The position numbers were made by a program, and so were the translations under genes. 64,000 nt of DNA from Callorhinus ursinus (taxonomy: Eukaryota; Chordata; Mammalia; Carnivora; Otariidae). The notes beneath the pieces were generated by a model. The model was not told where the DNA came from. It did not search any database and worked only from the letters and a program-made list of their open reading frames with translations. Where the stretch lies: contig NW_020312904.1 of assembly GCF_003265705.1 (NCBI RefSeq), positions 4,004,672 through 4,068,671 of the forward strand, read 5' to 3'. Numbering within the stretch: position 1 is the first letter of the stretch; each line of letters opens with the position of its first letter. Shown piece after piece: positions 1 through 13,137 of the stretch.

Positions 1-189
1 TCCGTGCCTGAGCCATGCATGCTCATAGGCGCAGTGGGGGCGGCCAGCCCAGGACTTTGCCAAGGCAGGGAGAGGGGAAAGAGAGAGGGAGAGAAGTTTC
101 CATGCACTGTGCCATGCTAGACCATCCTTGCGTTCTTCATGGCGCTCTGCGGGGTGACACCACCTGGCTGCAGGTCCTGACTCCACCGC

Positions 190-355
190 TGAGAGCTGAG
201 AGTGCACCTTGGGCCAGTGACTTAGCCCACCGGAGCCTCAGTTTCTCCTCCGCAAATGGGCACGGTCATAGTATATAGCGCACAGGGTGTCAGGATTACA
301 TGGAATAATCCAGGCCTAGGATGAAGTAGGGACTCCACAAGCATTAACTATTACT
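190..355 (+). repeat. MIR SINE relic
   Basis: Contains the MIR-type series: GTGACTTAGCCCACCGGAGC, CTCAGTTTCTCCTCCGCAAA, then a decayed tail. Diverged, boundaries approximate. A probable ancient MIR in intergenic DNA. Confidence 0.6.
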
Positions 356-2479
356 ACGATCCTGCCGGAGATACTGCCAACTTGACAAACTCCGCACTGA
401 ATTCTTATCGGTTTTGCCTTTTGGGTATCTCGGGGCAGATTGGTAGGGGAGCTATTTTAGGGAAATGGGGGTCTATGCATTCACCCAGCAAATATCTGTT
501 CCCTGGCTGCCTTCTAGGAACAAAGCAAAACAAAGCAAATTATACAAATCTGTTAATTCATCAGAGCTCCTTGACGGTGCAACAAGCAGGCGTCGCGGCA
601 CCGTGGACATGCTGGCCCAGGCCCAAGCAGCCAATCCCAGGTGAGAGGTAATGGGGCCCAGGGTGGTCTCTGTACCCCCTCGTGATCTGCAAACACAAGT
701 CCAAGGGAAAGGTCACTAATGTTTGGAAAGGGGGCGTGGGGGAGCTTGTGGTTTGCCTTATCTGTCTACCGCCCAGCTCTGTCCATCCACTGTCTGGCTA
801 ATGTTCTGCCAGCTTCCCCAGGTCACAGGCATTGGTCCAATCTTTTGACCTTCTCAAGGCTCAAGGTTCTTCTCAAGCTGGCTCTGCCTGTCTCTGGCCT
901 CTCCTTCTAGAAACTTCCCTTTCAGTCATTCCTAACTACGCATCCTTCAAGCCCCACCCAGCAGAGACTGCGTCTGAGTCACCACCATGTCCTGGGTCCT
1001 GCTCGGCGCAGGTGCCAGAATCCCGCCACCAGACCATCAGTTCCATTATGTAGGACATAGTGAACAGGAAGAAGGGCATAGTCTCACCCGGGGTGTCCTG
1101 GTCTCGGGGCTGTTCCTGGAAGCTCCCTCCTTATACTAAATCCTACGTAAGAGTTTATGTTGTTATTTACATTTTTCTCAGAAGGTGGAATTCAAGTGGA
1201 GACACCAAAGGATTCAGATTCCAATTCAGGTCTCAAAAAGAGCCACAGCCAAGTGGGATCTGGATTTTTCAAAAGATTACTTTGGCTGGAGGGGTGGGGA
1301 GCAGGCTGTCAGTTAGAGGTGGGCAATGGTCCAGACTCTGGAGGAGGACCCCAAACCAGGACAGGAACCAGGGGGATGGGGAAGAGGGGACCCGCACTTG
1401 ATTGACATGGGTGTGGCATGGGTGGTGGAGCGGCAGTCCCAGATTTCCTGCCAGGGACCAGGACCAGTGGTGCTTTTTGTTCATGTGGGATTTGCCGATA
1501 GAAGAGCAGCTCTGGGGGAAATGATGAATCCAGTTCGGACACGTTGGGTCGGAGATGCCCATGGGACAGGCAGGTGGAGATTTCTAGTAGCAGAAAAGGA
1601 AGCTCAGAGAAGAGGTGGGGGCTAGAGGTTTCATTTGCCCTCTGGGACATTTCCTACCGGCTGGGGGACACCTTCACCCAAGACACTTCACTCCAGTCTT
1701 CCTGATGGCCAGAGACAGGAGGAGGCAGGAGACCCGAGTGTTGCAACATCCCGAGGTGATTTATAGGGGAAACGTCTTGTGTGTTTGTTTCTCAGCACTG
1801 CCTTCCAAGAGGGAATCTAAAACCCCACATTCTGATCCTCAGTGTAATTTCCAGTCATTCCCACCGACAACATTTGGTTCTTATTACCAAAAGACACTCG
1901 CACAAATGTAGCATTAGAATCTTGGCTCTGATGGGTAAAGAAAACAAGATAATCGAAAGTATTGCAGCAACCCTCAGACATTTACGATTCCAAGAAATGG
2001 CTGTTGGATCACGCCTCCAGAATGGCCATTTTCCGTGAGGTTCTCTGTGGAAGACAGCCAGCCACTCGGTAAATTTCAGCCAGTCCGTCTGAACTTGCAC
2101 CCGGGGGCCCCTAGATAGTGAGCCCCTTAGGGACAAAGGCCCGGGCATTGTCTCTTGGTGTCCCCAGCCAGGCACATGGACAGTGCTCCTTAAGGGTTTG
2201 TTGACCGAAAAATGGAACAGCTGAATACCACAAGTCCGGACAAGCTAGTTTTTCTCACTTGACATTTCCTTCCAAAGGTTTCAAGGGCTTATTACAGGGA
2301 GAGGTGGCTTCTCTGAGACGTTAACTGAAAAGTTTTTATAAAGAACTAATGTTTTGAAATTGGATGGAGAACTTTATCGTCGCCTCTGTCAAAGTCTATA
2401 GTCATGGTTTGGGTCTTTTCAGTGACTTTACTGGTATAGTGCTCACTTACGAACCGTGGGTATCCCCAAGCGTCTGTGT
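356..2479. other. Intergenic, no recognised feature
   Basis: Open frames here are short and overlap on both strands without splice or family support. No SINEC copy and no clear LINE. No gene seen. Confidence 0.6.
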
Positions 2480-2680
2480 AAAGACTTATTTATTTCTCTT
2501 TGAGAGAGAGAGCAAGAGAGAGCGCCCAAGCTGGGGGAGGGGCAGCAGGAGAGAATCTTCAGGCAGACTCGCTCCTAAGCGTGGAGCCCAATGCGGGGCT
2601 GGATCTCAAGACCCTGAGATCATAACCTGAGCCAGAACCAAGAGTCTGATGCTTAACCGACTGAGCCACCCAGGCGCCAC
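2480..2680 (-). mobile_element. SINEC (tRNA-Lys SINE), full length
   Basis: Reverse orientation: AAGACTTATTTATTTCTCTT tail side on the left, then a GAGA tract, and CTGAGCCACCCAGGCGCCA head on the right. A second tail-only fragment (about 2692-2745) follows. Confidence 0.9.
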
Positions 2681-2750
2681 CCCCACTTCTTTTAAAGATT
2701 TATTTATTTTTATTTGAGAGAGAGATCACGCCTGCTTGAGTCAAGTGTAT

Positions 2751-2960
2751 TTTTACATAATAATAGCTACTAACATTTGTGACATTTATTCTATACGCCA
2801 AGCACTTTAGTGAGCCATTTCCTTTAATCCCCATAATTCTGGGATGATGAGATGCTTATTACCTCTATTTTGTAGATGGGGGAACGGGCCTTGGAAGGTC
2901 ATTTCTCCAAGGGCACACGACCTGTGAGAGGCAAAGCTGTTATTTTAGCCTAGGGAATGT
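2751..2960 (-). repeat. MIR relic
   Basis: Reverse-strand MIR pattern: CCAAGCACTTTAGTGAGCC, TTTTGTAGATGGGGGAAC, then AAGGGCACACGACCTGTGA. A second similar relic lies at about 3040-3190 (CACAGCTGGGGAAACTGAAC). Confidence 0.65.
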
Positions 2961-3190
2961 GACTCCACGGCCCACCTACCCACCGTTTCCGACTGCTTCT
3001 GAGCGCCAACGGGAGGCCATGGTGGCAGGATGCCTTTATGTACTTTCATCTACTTACTCTTCTGGGTAACGCTGAGAGATACATCAGTGCTATGATCCCA
3101 TTTCACAGCTGGGGAAACTGAACCTCACAGAGGGAAAGCTCCTTTGTCTTCCCACAGGCTCCAGGACTCCACTCTTCCCTCTGAGCCACT

Positions 3191-3930
3191 GGACCCCATC
3201 ACTGCATGGGAACTACTTGGGTCCCATCAGACAACAGGTCTCCATCCGGCTCCCCCAGGGCATGCAGGCTGAAAGGGGAGGGCCTCAGCCCTGGGAACCC
3301 TCAGGACCCTCTGGGGTCTCAGTGCAATTGTGGACGAGCCAGGCATGGCTCGGGGAACCCTGGGGAGGAAGCAAAAGAAAACAGACTATGTGCAGCTAAT
3401 TCTGCACAGAGAAAGCCCATATCCAAACACCGACACCTTCCTGCAGAGACCTCCCCACCCCCCATCTTGTGCACACCGCCATATGGAAGGAATCAGGAGA
3501 CGGGTGGAATTCTGTCCCTCTTCTGGGGCTTGCTTGCCTGGAGGGTTTGAGTCAAGGTCAGGAAAGCCTCTCTCTTCCTCCCTGCGTGGTGTTTTGGTGA
3601 CCAGACAGCACACCGCCCCACCCGCCAGGACCTACTATTCAGCTTTGCCACCTTGCAGCCCAGGAGAGAGAACTGGGCTCCCCCCCGCAACAGCCTTGAG
3701 TCATCCAGGATGCTTCCAGCTGTGAGGCGAGCCCCCGGGATCCATTCTTGTCTGGTGCTCCGTGGATCCAGGAGTGGCACGTTATGGAGACCTGGACCAG
3801 GCCTCTGCACATATAGTGTGCTGTCTTCCCGTCGGCCCAGCCAAGCAAGCAGGCTTAGCTCCAATTCAGGATGGAGAACAGACCCAAAGTGGGCTTTGGG
3901 GCCACACGGCACGGGTCCCCACCGGGCTCG
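3191..3930. other. Intergenic, no recognised feature
   Basis: GC-moderate unique-looking sequence. Overlapping open frames on both strands (up to 152 codons) have no family resemblance that I recognise. Confidence 0.5.
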
Positions 3931-4040
3931 GGGCTGTGTGGTTTTGAGCAAACCCCTTTACCTCTCTGAGCTTCAGCTTATGCATCCCAATAGCAAAATG
4001 GGCACTATACGGGGCTTCTTCACCTGGGCCTGTTGAATCC
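3931..4040 (+). repeat. MIR relic
   Basis: Reads TGAGCAAACCCCTTTACCTC, TCTGAGCTTCAGCTTATGC, then AAAATGGGCACTATACG. This is the MIR core in forward orientation. Confidence 0.65.
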
Positions 4041-4446
4041 TGAGAGATCCATGGAGAAGATTGAGGGAGTCATGAAATAGGTTGGGGAAAAATTGCCTCC
4101 TTATTTCAAACAACATAACTGAAATGCAGCATTTCCTTCATTCTGAAGGTACAGAGCATTCCAGGGGAGTATCAGTTAATGGCCCTCACTACCTCAAAGT
4201 TACAATAGTTACTATAGCTGTTGCCCGGCCTCGCTACTCAGTGTATTAATTTCTCAGTGCCCTTCCTACAGGTGTCCCAGAAGAGGAGAGGAGACTCAGC
4301 TGGATGGTGGGGTCTGTCTGAACTCCTCAACTGTGTGAGGCCCTCTGTGTGTACAGCTCCCTCACCTCACTGGTTAAACCACCTGTCGCTCAGCATCTCC
4401 CACTTGGAGGAGGGGAACCAACCGGAGGGTTTGGAGAAAGGCTGAC

Positions 4447-4449
<3 letters not shown>

Positions 4450-4477
<28 letters not shown>

Positions 4478-4659
4478 TTTTTTTTTTTTTAAGAGAGGGA
4501 GAGGTGGGGGGAGGGACAGAGAGAGAGAGAGAAGCTTAAGCAGGCGCCACACCCAACGCTGAGCCTGACGCAGGGCTCGATCTCACGACCCTGAGATCAT
4601 GACCTGAACTGAGATCAAGAGTCAGATGCTTATCCGACTGAGCCACCCAGGCGCCCCCT
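4450..4659 (-). mobile_element. SINEC with 17 bp target-site duplication
   Basis: Reverse-orientation SINEC with a long CT/T tract on the tail side and head GAGCCACCCAGGCGCCCC. The same 17 bp (GGAGAAAGGCTGACTCT) stands at 4433-4449 and 4660-4676, a perfect duplication, so the insertion is fairly young. Confidence 0.93.
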
Positions 4660-4779
4660 GGAGAAAGGCTGACTCTTGAATGCCCAGGGCAGGCCCCACG
4701 TGGCAGGCTCAGCCCAATACATCGTTCTGGGAGAAGGCATCGATTTTTGTAACAAAAATTCCTTTCAAACAGTTGCTCG

Positions 4780-5865
4780 ATCTCCAGACCTTCACATTGC
4801 ACACCGCTCTTGTCAGCATGCCTGTTTGCTCCATCTTAATATTTATCTGCTTCCGCAGCTTCATCTGGCTCTGAGCCACCATCCCCCCTACCTGGATAAC
4901 TCCTGTGGGCTCCCCTCCGGTCCCCTGCTTCATCTCTGTTTCCTTCCCACACACCAGTCTTACCACAGCAGCCAAAGTAGATATCTCCACATGCAAGTCA
5001 AATTGCCCCTTGCTCAAAACCCTCCAAAGGCACCAAGGGAACATTAAAATCCTTGCAAAGGCCAGTATGGTCCTCTCTGCTCCCCTTCCTCCACTCCCAC
5101 ACTCAGCTCCAGCCACACCGGCCTCCTTGAACACCCACGCATTGTCCCTTCCCAGGGCCTTTGCCCTTGCTATTCCCTCTGTCTGGAAAGGCTTTTGCCC
5201 TGAAGCCTTCAGGTTCTTATTTCCACATCTCCTCCTTGCTGAAGCTTTCCCTGGTGTGGTGGACACTGGGACGCGTGGCCCAGATTCCTCTTTGGGAATG
5301 GAAGACCTGCTCCCCAGCTGCTCTTGCCTTCTTTGAGAATTGCCCCAGCTGAGGAAGGTCACACCTCCTTCCAGGGGCAGGCTCATCCAACGGCCGATCA
5401 ACACAATGTGTAAAGGCCTTAGGTGTTTCTGAAGGCTCATCCACCTCCAGAGCTACACGTGGGGCTGGCTGATGTCTTTGTCGGGCCTTGTCACAGCTCA
5501 GCTTCTCCCTCTGCCCAATCCTGCCTTTTCTCCCTCCCCACACATGCTGATCCCAGCTGCCCTCCCTAATAAACGCCCTGTGCACTCATCTCCTAACCAG
5601 TCTGCTTCCCAGGGAACTCAGTGACATCAGGAACCCTACTTAAAAGTGCGGAACGTCTGCTCAAATGCATGCTCACTAACCCCTTTTTTGCTCATCAGCG
5701 CCCCCCCATCTTCACTCACACATTTACTTGCTTATCTTGTTCATTGTCCTCCTGCCGGAATGTGAGCCCCGTACGGACAGGAGTATGTTTTGTTTTGTCT
5801 TGACTTCATTGTCCGGAACAATATCTAGCACTATCATCACCCACTCAAAGTTTGTTGAATGAACG
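4780..5865 (-). repeat. L2 LINE relic
   Basis: Shows the reverse-strand L2 3' end pattern, with GGCCTCCTTGAACACCC and CAGGGCCTTTGCCCTTGCTA. Its end is near TGTGAGCCCCGTACGGACAG and AAGTTTGTTGAATGAACG. A 243-codon minus frame (4709-5440) lies inside this relic and is not a gene. Confidence 0.65.
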
Positions 5866-6759
5866 AGTGACAGAGCAGGCATGCTGTCCTTGACTTGTGG
5901 TCCAAATCCTTTTTAGATGCTCTGTGCACTCTGACATCGTGAGTTAGTGTAATTGGTTTGGGGAACCTGATTCCAGATCTTGACGACTTGCCACCAATAA
6001 ATCCCATTTTGCTGTGCTCCAGATTGTGTGGGTCCTAATTCTGGCCCTACTCACCTGACCACCTGAGGAATTTTTTTAGAACTTCATCCACATCACCATT
6101 AAAAATGTTGGATAGAACAAAGTGGCTCTCATAGTCATTTTCTTGGTGGTGGTCAAGTTCACTTGAGTTGATCTTGTCCATGCATCTGTTTCCCTGTGTA
6201 CTTCTGCCACTCTTAGCCTGCGTGTCTTGTTAATTGCTGCAGCCCAGGGTCTACCACTGTGCCTGGCACATTGTGGGCCTCTCATGGTTGATCTCATCAC
6301 CCCTAGCAGGTGGGTGTCATGTGCTCCCCACCAAGGCTAGCTGGTCGTGCTGACGCCTTGCAACACTTCTCCGGTACCACTCAGGGTCATGCTGCCTGGT
6401 GTTCCCCACGCCCACAGGAACACTGGTCCTTGGACTCCTGGCACCCTCCCCTGTATCTCTAACAGGACTCCCATGGAGCTGAGCCATAACTCTCTGTTGT
6501 TAGCCAAGCCCTTATAATTAGGACACACTGTGTGCCAGGATTGTGCTCTCCCCCTGGGTGAGTGTTCCCCTGGAAGCTCCTCGATCATCAGACATGTGGG
6601 TCCCCAGTGGATTCATCCCACTTGCTCTTGGAGCATGCCCTGAGCATGCCTGAATGCTGAGTGGACCAGCTCAGGCTGTGAAACTCACACCGCATAGTTC
6701 ATTAATCCATGCAACAAATAAAGTCACGTAGTTTCAAGGCTCTGGGCGTAGCAGTGATG

Positions 6760-7560
6760 AAAGCGGAGTCTCATGGAACTTACCCTCTAGGGGCAGGTGA
6801 GGGCCAATGATAAGCATACCTAACAGGTGATGGATGCCACGGAGAAAAATAGAGCAGAGTGGAAAGAGTGCTCTGGAGGAGGGGTGTTGTCATTGTACGC
6901 AGAAGCCGAGAAAGAGCCTCACCGAGAAGGTAACTTTTGAGCTGAGTCTGTAAGGAGAGGATAGAGGTGGCCACACGGATATCCAGCGAAAGAGCATTTT
7001 AAGCTGGGAGAACACCCAGCGCCAAGCACCTGCGGCAGGAATGAGGTTGGCATGCTCGGTGACTAGCAAGGAAGCAAGTATGGTTGGAGCAGAGTGAGCA
7101 AGGAGGAGGCAGTGGGAGAGGAGGTCAGAGAGACGCACAGCCGGAAATGAGGTCACGTGGCCTTGAAGGCAGCCGGCTCTGCTCTGAGTTGGGAGCCATT
7201 GGAGGGTTTGAGCAAAAAGACCGCCTGACTTGCATTTTAACTTCGTCTCTGTGGCTTCTTTGTTGAGAAAGAATGTGTGTGGACAAAGGGAGAAGCAGGG
7301 ACAGCAGTGAGGAGACCAATGCAGTCCGCCAGCCAGGAGAGAATAGGTTGGAGGAAGAGCCAAGAAGGCAGTAAGGAGGGGTCAGATTTTTTAAATATTT
7401 TGCAGTCTAGTCAACAGAATTTGCTGATGGAGTGGACGTGGGATGTGAGAGAGAGAGAGAACACCCAGGAATGAATCCAAACTTTTTGGGATTGCCATTG
7501 ACGGAGATGGTGAAGGCTTGGAGAAACGGGTTTGGGGCAGAGTTCTGTTTGGAAGCATTG
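6760..7560 (+). repeat. Ancient dispersed repeat, family not assigned
   Basis: Contains GAGAAGGTAACTTTTGAGCT, AAGCACCTGCGGCAGGAATG and GGGAGCCATTGGAGGGTTTG. The same series of phrases recurs at about 25840-26200 and 26360-27250, so this is a dispersed family. I recognise the pattern from mammalian genomes but cannot name it safely. Confidence 0.55.
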
Positions 7561-9360
7561 ACGCTGACTGGTAGACGTCCAAGTGGCTATCAAGTGGGCG
7601 TTTGATGCTGAGCCTGGAATCCAGGGCAAAGGTCAAGCTAGAGACACACACACACTGGAGGGCTGTCGCCCAACCTCATGACCTGGGGCTCTGCCAACCG
7701 TTCCTTCTGGGCTCTCTGGGAGTCGGAGTCCGACTCCATCTTGGAAAAGTTAATTCTATTCTTTAAATCTCTGTTCCTCGTCTGGGAAATAAAACTGGCC
7801 ATAACGCATTACAGATTCATGAAGGCTCGAGTCACATCATGTGTCTGTGCTATGTCAGTGTTGTGCCAGGGCAATGAGCGTCAGCTACAGATATGATTCG
7901 GTTTTGCTGGGAGCCTTAATGTTGTTGCAAGCCCACCACCAGCCCTTTGGCCTCTGCTTACGCTCTGAGGCACATCATCCCCCTGGCCACAGAGATGGGA
8001 GCGGGGATGGAACCTTAACCTCCGGACTGCCCGTTTTAGAGGATGGCCAGGTCTCATCAGACTCCCCAGTCATGAGTTTGAGTTGGGAACGAGGGGACTG
8101 GCCCATCTGTGGTGGCCCTGGAGCTGAAAGGCCAATCTGGGCCACTTACCACATGAGCGAGCCAAGGACAGAGTGACCCTGATGAGAGGCTTAATGGTGG
8201 CTGGCTGGCTCCAGTGCTCATCCCGGGGAGGTGTCAGTCCTGTCCTCAGGCTGTCTGAGCTCCCACTGGACATCCAGTCAACAAAGGCACACTTGCTGAG
8301 CCCAAGAGCCCCAATGGGAACCTTATGGGGTGATGAGTTCACAGCTCAGCCTGGTGTGGGGGAAATGGCCTGAGCCTCGTCTTTCTCCCATGGATTTTGG
8401 AATGCTCCATCCCCACCAATTGTAGACAATAGGGTTGAAATCTCTTCTGGCACTGTCAAAACAAGTGTGTTTGGAAAGCTTTCTAGAACATCTGGTAAGA
8501 AGAAAAGACCCACTAAATCACAGGCATTCCATCTCCCCACATTCCCACCCATGTCCACACTGGGCCCGTAACCAGCACTAGCTAGGGATTGGCCCTTGGG
8601 GCTCTGGATCCATCACTCATTTGGCAAAAGAAAAGAAGGAAGGCGGACTTACCAGATACAGTGTGGGCAAAACTGACTTTGCCAGGGCTTGGCAGATGGG
8701 TGGCTGGGTTCCTAGATGGGGCAGCATGAACTTGGGGGTGTTTGGGCAAGGATGTAGGGTGACACCTGGGCCTTTGCTGATTAGGAGGAAAGCACAGAGG
8801 AAGGCCATGTAGGTCCACCTTCCTCATGGTCTTGCCCTCACTTGGCTTCCTCCAACTTCTCTTCATCATTGTTTTAGCATCATGTGGACACATCATAGGC
8901 CAAGAAGATGTCTCTTTTGGAAAATGTACTCAGAAGGCCCTCTCACCAGACTCCACCTGCCATGCTCTGGCCTGTGACCAGGCAAGAGGCGTGGGGACCA
9001 GTCGCCCCGGCAGCCCCACTCCAAGGTGGCTGTCACAGTGGGTTATACCCACAGCCTCCCCACCAGCCCCGTCTATCTGCCTAGAGAGTCCAGAGGCATG
9101 CATGGAAACAAGATGGCCCTGCAAAGGGCGGATGCATGCAAGACACAATGCCACCTGCTGGTGGACATAGGCATGACAGTCAGCTACCAAGCTCATTCCA
9201 CAGGAATCTGGTAACAGGTGTGTTAAGGCCCCCGCTTTGCTTACTTGATGGGGGTGGGGGACAGAGTCTTGTTTCCTTCTTTTTTTTTCCCCCCCTGTAC
9301 ATTTCCTTCGCTCCAAAAAAGCTGCCTCGTGTGCTTTTACGGTCATCTCCATCGCCCTGT
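7561..9360. other. Intergenic, no recognised feature
   Basis: Unique-looking sequence with short frames only. No exon, RNA gene or young repeat recognised. Confidence 0.5.
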
Positions 9361-9369
9361 CCCAGGCGA

Positions 9370-10400
9370 ACACCGATAGAATAATTTTGCTGATTCTAGA
9401 ACTTCACATATATAGAATTGGATTTATGTACTCTTTTGGGTCTGGTACAATGTTCCTGGTTATGGTTTCTGATTCAACTATTTTTGGGGTATGCTAGTAG
9501 TTTGTTCTTTTAATTGGTGAGTGGTACAGGTAGAATATTTGTTTACCAGATCACTTTTTGATAGGCATCCCGGTGGTTGATTCTGGTTTGGGACTACTAT
9601 GAATAAAGATGTTATGAACACTTCTGTAAAAGTCTTTTTGTGGATATATGCTTTCTTTTCTCTAGGAATAACTAGGTCACGGGGTAAATGCGTGGTCAAT
9701 TTTGTTTAATGTTAAGTGCATGGTTAAATGTATAGCAAGTATACGGTTAGCTTTATTAAAAAAAATGCTTGTTTCCCACCAATGATGGATGAAGGTTCCA
9801 GTTGCTCTGCATCTCGGTTATTACTGGGTATGGTCGGTCTTTTTAATATGAGCCATTCTAGTGGCCGTGTTGTGTGGTATCTTGTGGGCTTTTGAAAAAT
9901 TGAGATATAATTCATATACTATAATATTCACTCTTAAAGCATATAGTGGTTTTTATTATATTCACAGAGCTGTGCAACCATCACTACTATATAATTTCAG
10001 AAAATTTCCATCACCCCAGAAAGAAACCCTGAATCTTTTAGTCCCTGGAAAAAAACTAATCTACTTTTTGTTTCTATGGATTTGCCTATTCTGGACATTT
10101 CATATAAATGGAATCATGATTTGTGACCTTTTGTATCTGGCTTTTTTCACTTAGCATAATTCTTTCAAGGTTCATCCGTGTTGTAGCATTTATCAGTACT
10201 TCATTCCTTTTTATGGACAAATACTAGTCCATTGTGGGTATATACATACACATTTTGGTTATCCATTTATCCATTGATGGACATTTGTGTCATTTGCACC
10301 TTTTGCCCCTTGTGAATAGTGCTGCTCTGAACATTCATGTACAAAGTTTTGTGTGGACATACGTTTTTAATTCTCTCGGGCATATAACCAGGAATTGAAT
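9370..10400 (-). repeat. Old L1 3' end relics
   Basis: Reverse-strand L1M-type phrases include GGATTTGCCTATTCTGGAC, TTCATATAAATGGAATCATG and CACTTAGCATAATTCTTTCA. ATTGATGGACATTTGTGTC and GAATTGAATTGCCGGGTCC also occur. Probably two overlapping or broken copies (about 9370-9720 and 9880-10400). Confidence 0.75.
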
Positions 10401-11076
10401 TGCCGGGTCCCATGGGAAGTCTGCTCCAGAGATTCCTGCTACCTCAGCTTCTCTGACTCTGAGCTCTTCCTCAGCTCAGTGAGATTAGTGGACTCTGCTT
10501 GGGGTCCCCCTTCCTGCAATATAGTGATGTCTTCAGGAAGAAGTGCTGGGCTATTGTACAGCTCACCTCGTTCCCCTTCTCTCAGAGATCACAGTCCTGC
10601 ACCATCTGTCGTCCAATGTCTGAAACCAGTCGTTTTATTTTGTCCAGTTTTCTGTTGTTTATAGCAGGATAGCCCAGTACTAGTTACTCCATCAAGGCTG
10701 GATGCAGAAGACCAACACACTTTTTTAAAAAGCCTATATTCCATAGCTTCGTTATCTAAAGTTCTAGGGAGATCCAAATCTGAATGGTGGTTTCTACTGA
10801 TGGTTACTCATGGTACCTTGTTTGCTTGCATGTTTTGTATGTTTGTGTGAGCTTGTCTTTGGTTGAATTTAATCTGGGAGGATCCTGAGGAGTCTAAATT
10901 GGGACTGCTTTTGTCCAGAGATTATTTATGTTAGGCTCTAGTAGGTTCTGTGGAGCCAAAATTAATCTGAGAACACTGAGATTTAATTTTCCTGCTGGGG
11001 ATTTCTCTGCCCTCTTTGAAAAACATGGAAACTCTGGGGCTATATAAAAGTGAGCATCTCCGTGTGAATTCTCAAC
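10401..11076. other. Intergenic, no recognised feature
   Basis: No coding or structural RNA signal seen. Moderately AT-rich and unique in appearance. Confidence 0.5.
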
Positions 11077-11077
11077 G

Positions 11078-11788
11078 ACCACCATCATCAGCACCACCAC
11101 CATCAGCAGCAGCAGCATCACCATCATCAGCATCCCCACCATCATCAGCATCACCACCATCCATCTCCACCACCATCACCATCATCATCACCACCAACAT
11201 CACCATCACCACCACCATCACCACCATCACCATGATCATCACCAACATCACCATCATCACCATGATAATCACCAACATCACCATCATCAGCATCACCACC
11301 ATCACCACCATCATCATCATCATCACCATCATCATCACCACCATCATCATCACCGCCATCATCACCACCAAAATCACCATCATCATCATCACCATCATCA
11401 TCACCACCATCACCACCATCCCCATCACCATCATCACCATCATCACCACTGTCCCCACCATCACCACCACCACCATGATCATCACCACCACCATGATCAT
11501 CACCACCAAAATCACCATCATCACCATCACCACCATCATCATCACCATCATCATCACCACCACCAACATCATCACCATCATCACCATCATCATCACCATC
11601 ATCACCATCATCATCACCACCATCATCACCATCATCACCATCATCATCACCACCATCATCACCACCACCAACACCACCACCACCATCATCACCATCATCA
11701 CCATCATCATCACCACCATCATCACCATCATCACCATCATCACCACCACCATCATCACCACCACCAACACCACCACCACCATCATCAC
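11078..11788. repeat. CAT/CAC trinucleotide array, about 710 bp
   Basis: Almost pure alternation of CAT and CAC, grouped as ACCATCATC and ACCATCACC units with few AAA, AGC or GAT interruptions. The plus frames would read His-only, Ile/Thr or Ser/Pro runs and the minus frames Asp/Gly or Met/Val runs. This explains long spurious frames of 240-260 codons on both strands. Confidence 0.95.
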
Positions 11789-12209
11789 TATTCCACAGCC
11801 ACAGTGAAGACTCATTGCTTTCCAGCAGTCTCTGCCCACCCTTCCCTTTCTCTAAGGGTACAGTCACCTTCCAAGGTCCCAGATATATGCAGAGGTCTCA
11901 ATTTTTGATACCCTCCCTTTATGAGGGCCTCTTATTTTTCTCCTAATTATTAATCCCCCAAATTCTGGATTCCTATTATCAACCTTGGCCACCAGGACAG
12001 CCCCAGTCTCTTTCTCATTAATGTTCTCTGTTTTAGTTTCAGTTCACTGTTCTCTTTATGTGTGTGTACCTTCCATGGTTTCATTTACTCCCTTGTGAGC
12101 TCAGCAATGCATATAAATTGCTTGTTGTAATTAATCTGGGATCTGGTCGAGTGGTAGTGGACAAACATTTTAGGATATTCATTCTGCCCTATAGATCATT
12201 CCCTTGGAA

Positions 12210-12350
12210 ATAGAAATCCTCCACCTCAGTGACTTCATCTGTGGAAAATGGGGACAATAATCCTGGTTTGTGAGGATTCTTGCAAAGAGCTGAGATGTGT
12301 GGAAAGAATGCCCTTAGCATAGTGCTTGGCACAGGTAGAGCATGCGTGCA
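12210..12350 (+). repeat. MIR relic
   Basis: Forward MIR pattern: CTCAGTGACTTCATCTGTGG, AAAATGGGGACAATAAT, then GCATAGTGCTTGGCACAGGT. Confidence 0.75.
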
Positions 12351-12424
12351 GCCTCCTTAATGACAAAGGAGGTGAGGCAAAAGCACTAACTGGAACACAA
12401 TGCACTGTTTACTCTGACAAACGT

Positions 12425-12905
12425 ATATTGCTCATTTAGGCCTTTATTGTCCATTGTATGGGTTTGGACAAATATATGACGACCTGTATCCAGCATTAGA
12501 ATATGATACCAAGTAGTTTCACTGCCCTAAAAATCCTCTGTGTTCCCCTTGTTCATTCCTCTCTCCCCCCCAACACCCTGGCAACCACTAATTGTTTTAT
12601 TATCTCCATAGTTTTGTCTTTTCCAGGAAGTCATAGAGTTAGAATCACTCATTATGTAGGCTTTTTCGATTGGCTTCTTTCATCTAGTAATATGCGCTTA
12701 AGGTTCCCTCATGTTTTTTTGAGGCTGATAATTCATTTCTGTTTATGACTGATAGTATCCCATTGTGCGGATTCCATTGTCTGGACATCTTGGCTATGTG
12801 CAAGATTTTGCAAGTATGAAGAAAGCTGCTATAAACATTGGTGGACAGGCTTTTGTGTGAACATCACTTTTCACTTATTTGGGTAAGTTCAAATAACTTT
12901 GGAAT
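12425..12905 (-). repeat. Old L1 3' end relic
   Basis: Reverse-strand L1M phrases: CTGGCAACCACTAATTG, CATAGTTTTGTCTTTTCCAG and GCTGCTATAAACATTGG. A 81-codon forward frame at 12503 is part of it. Confidence 0.7.
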
Positions 12906-12953
12906 CCTATGATTTTTAACTTTTCTAGGCTATTTTGTGTTAATGTGTCTTTT

Positions 12954-13137
12954 TTCCTTAAAGATTTATTTATTTATTTATTTTAGAGAGAGAGCAGGAG
13001 GAGGGGCGGAGGGAGAAGGAGAGAGAATCCTCAAGCAGACTCCCCACTCAGGGGGCTCGATCTCACAACCCTGAGATCATCATCCAAGTCGAAACCAAGA
13101 GTCGGACGCTCAACCAACTGAGCCACCCAGGCGCCCC
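12954..13137 (-). mobile_element. SINEC with 14 bp target-site duplication
   Basis: Reverse SINEC, with TTAAAGATTTATTTATTTAT on the left and GAGCCACCCAGGCGCCCC on the right. TTAATGTGTCTTTT flanks it at 12940-12953 and 13138-13151. Confidence 0.93.

Noticed and set aside
4709..5440. Minus-strand frame of 243 codons
   Set aside because: It lies antisense within an L2 relic, has no splice-consistent extension and no recognised domain.
11016..11867. Overlapping open frames of 238-263 codons on both strands
   Set aside because: They lie in the CAT/CAC array. Any frame of such a repeat is open, and the products are Thr/Ile, Met/Val or Asp/Gly homopolymer-like.
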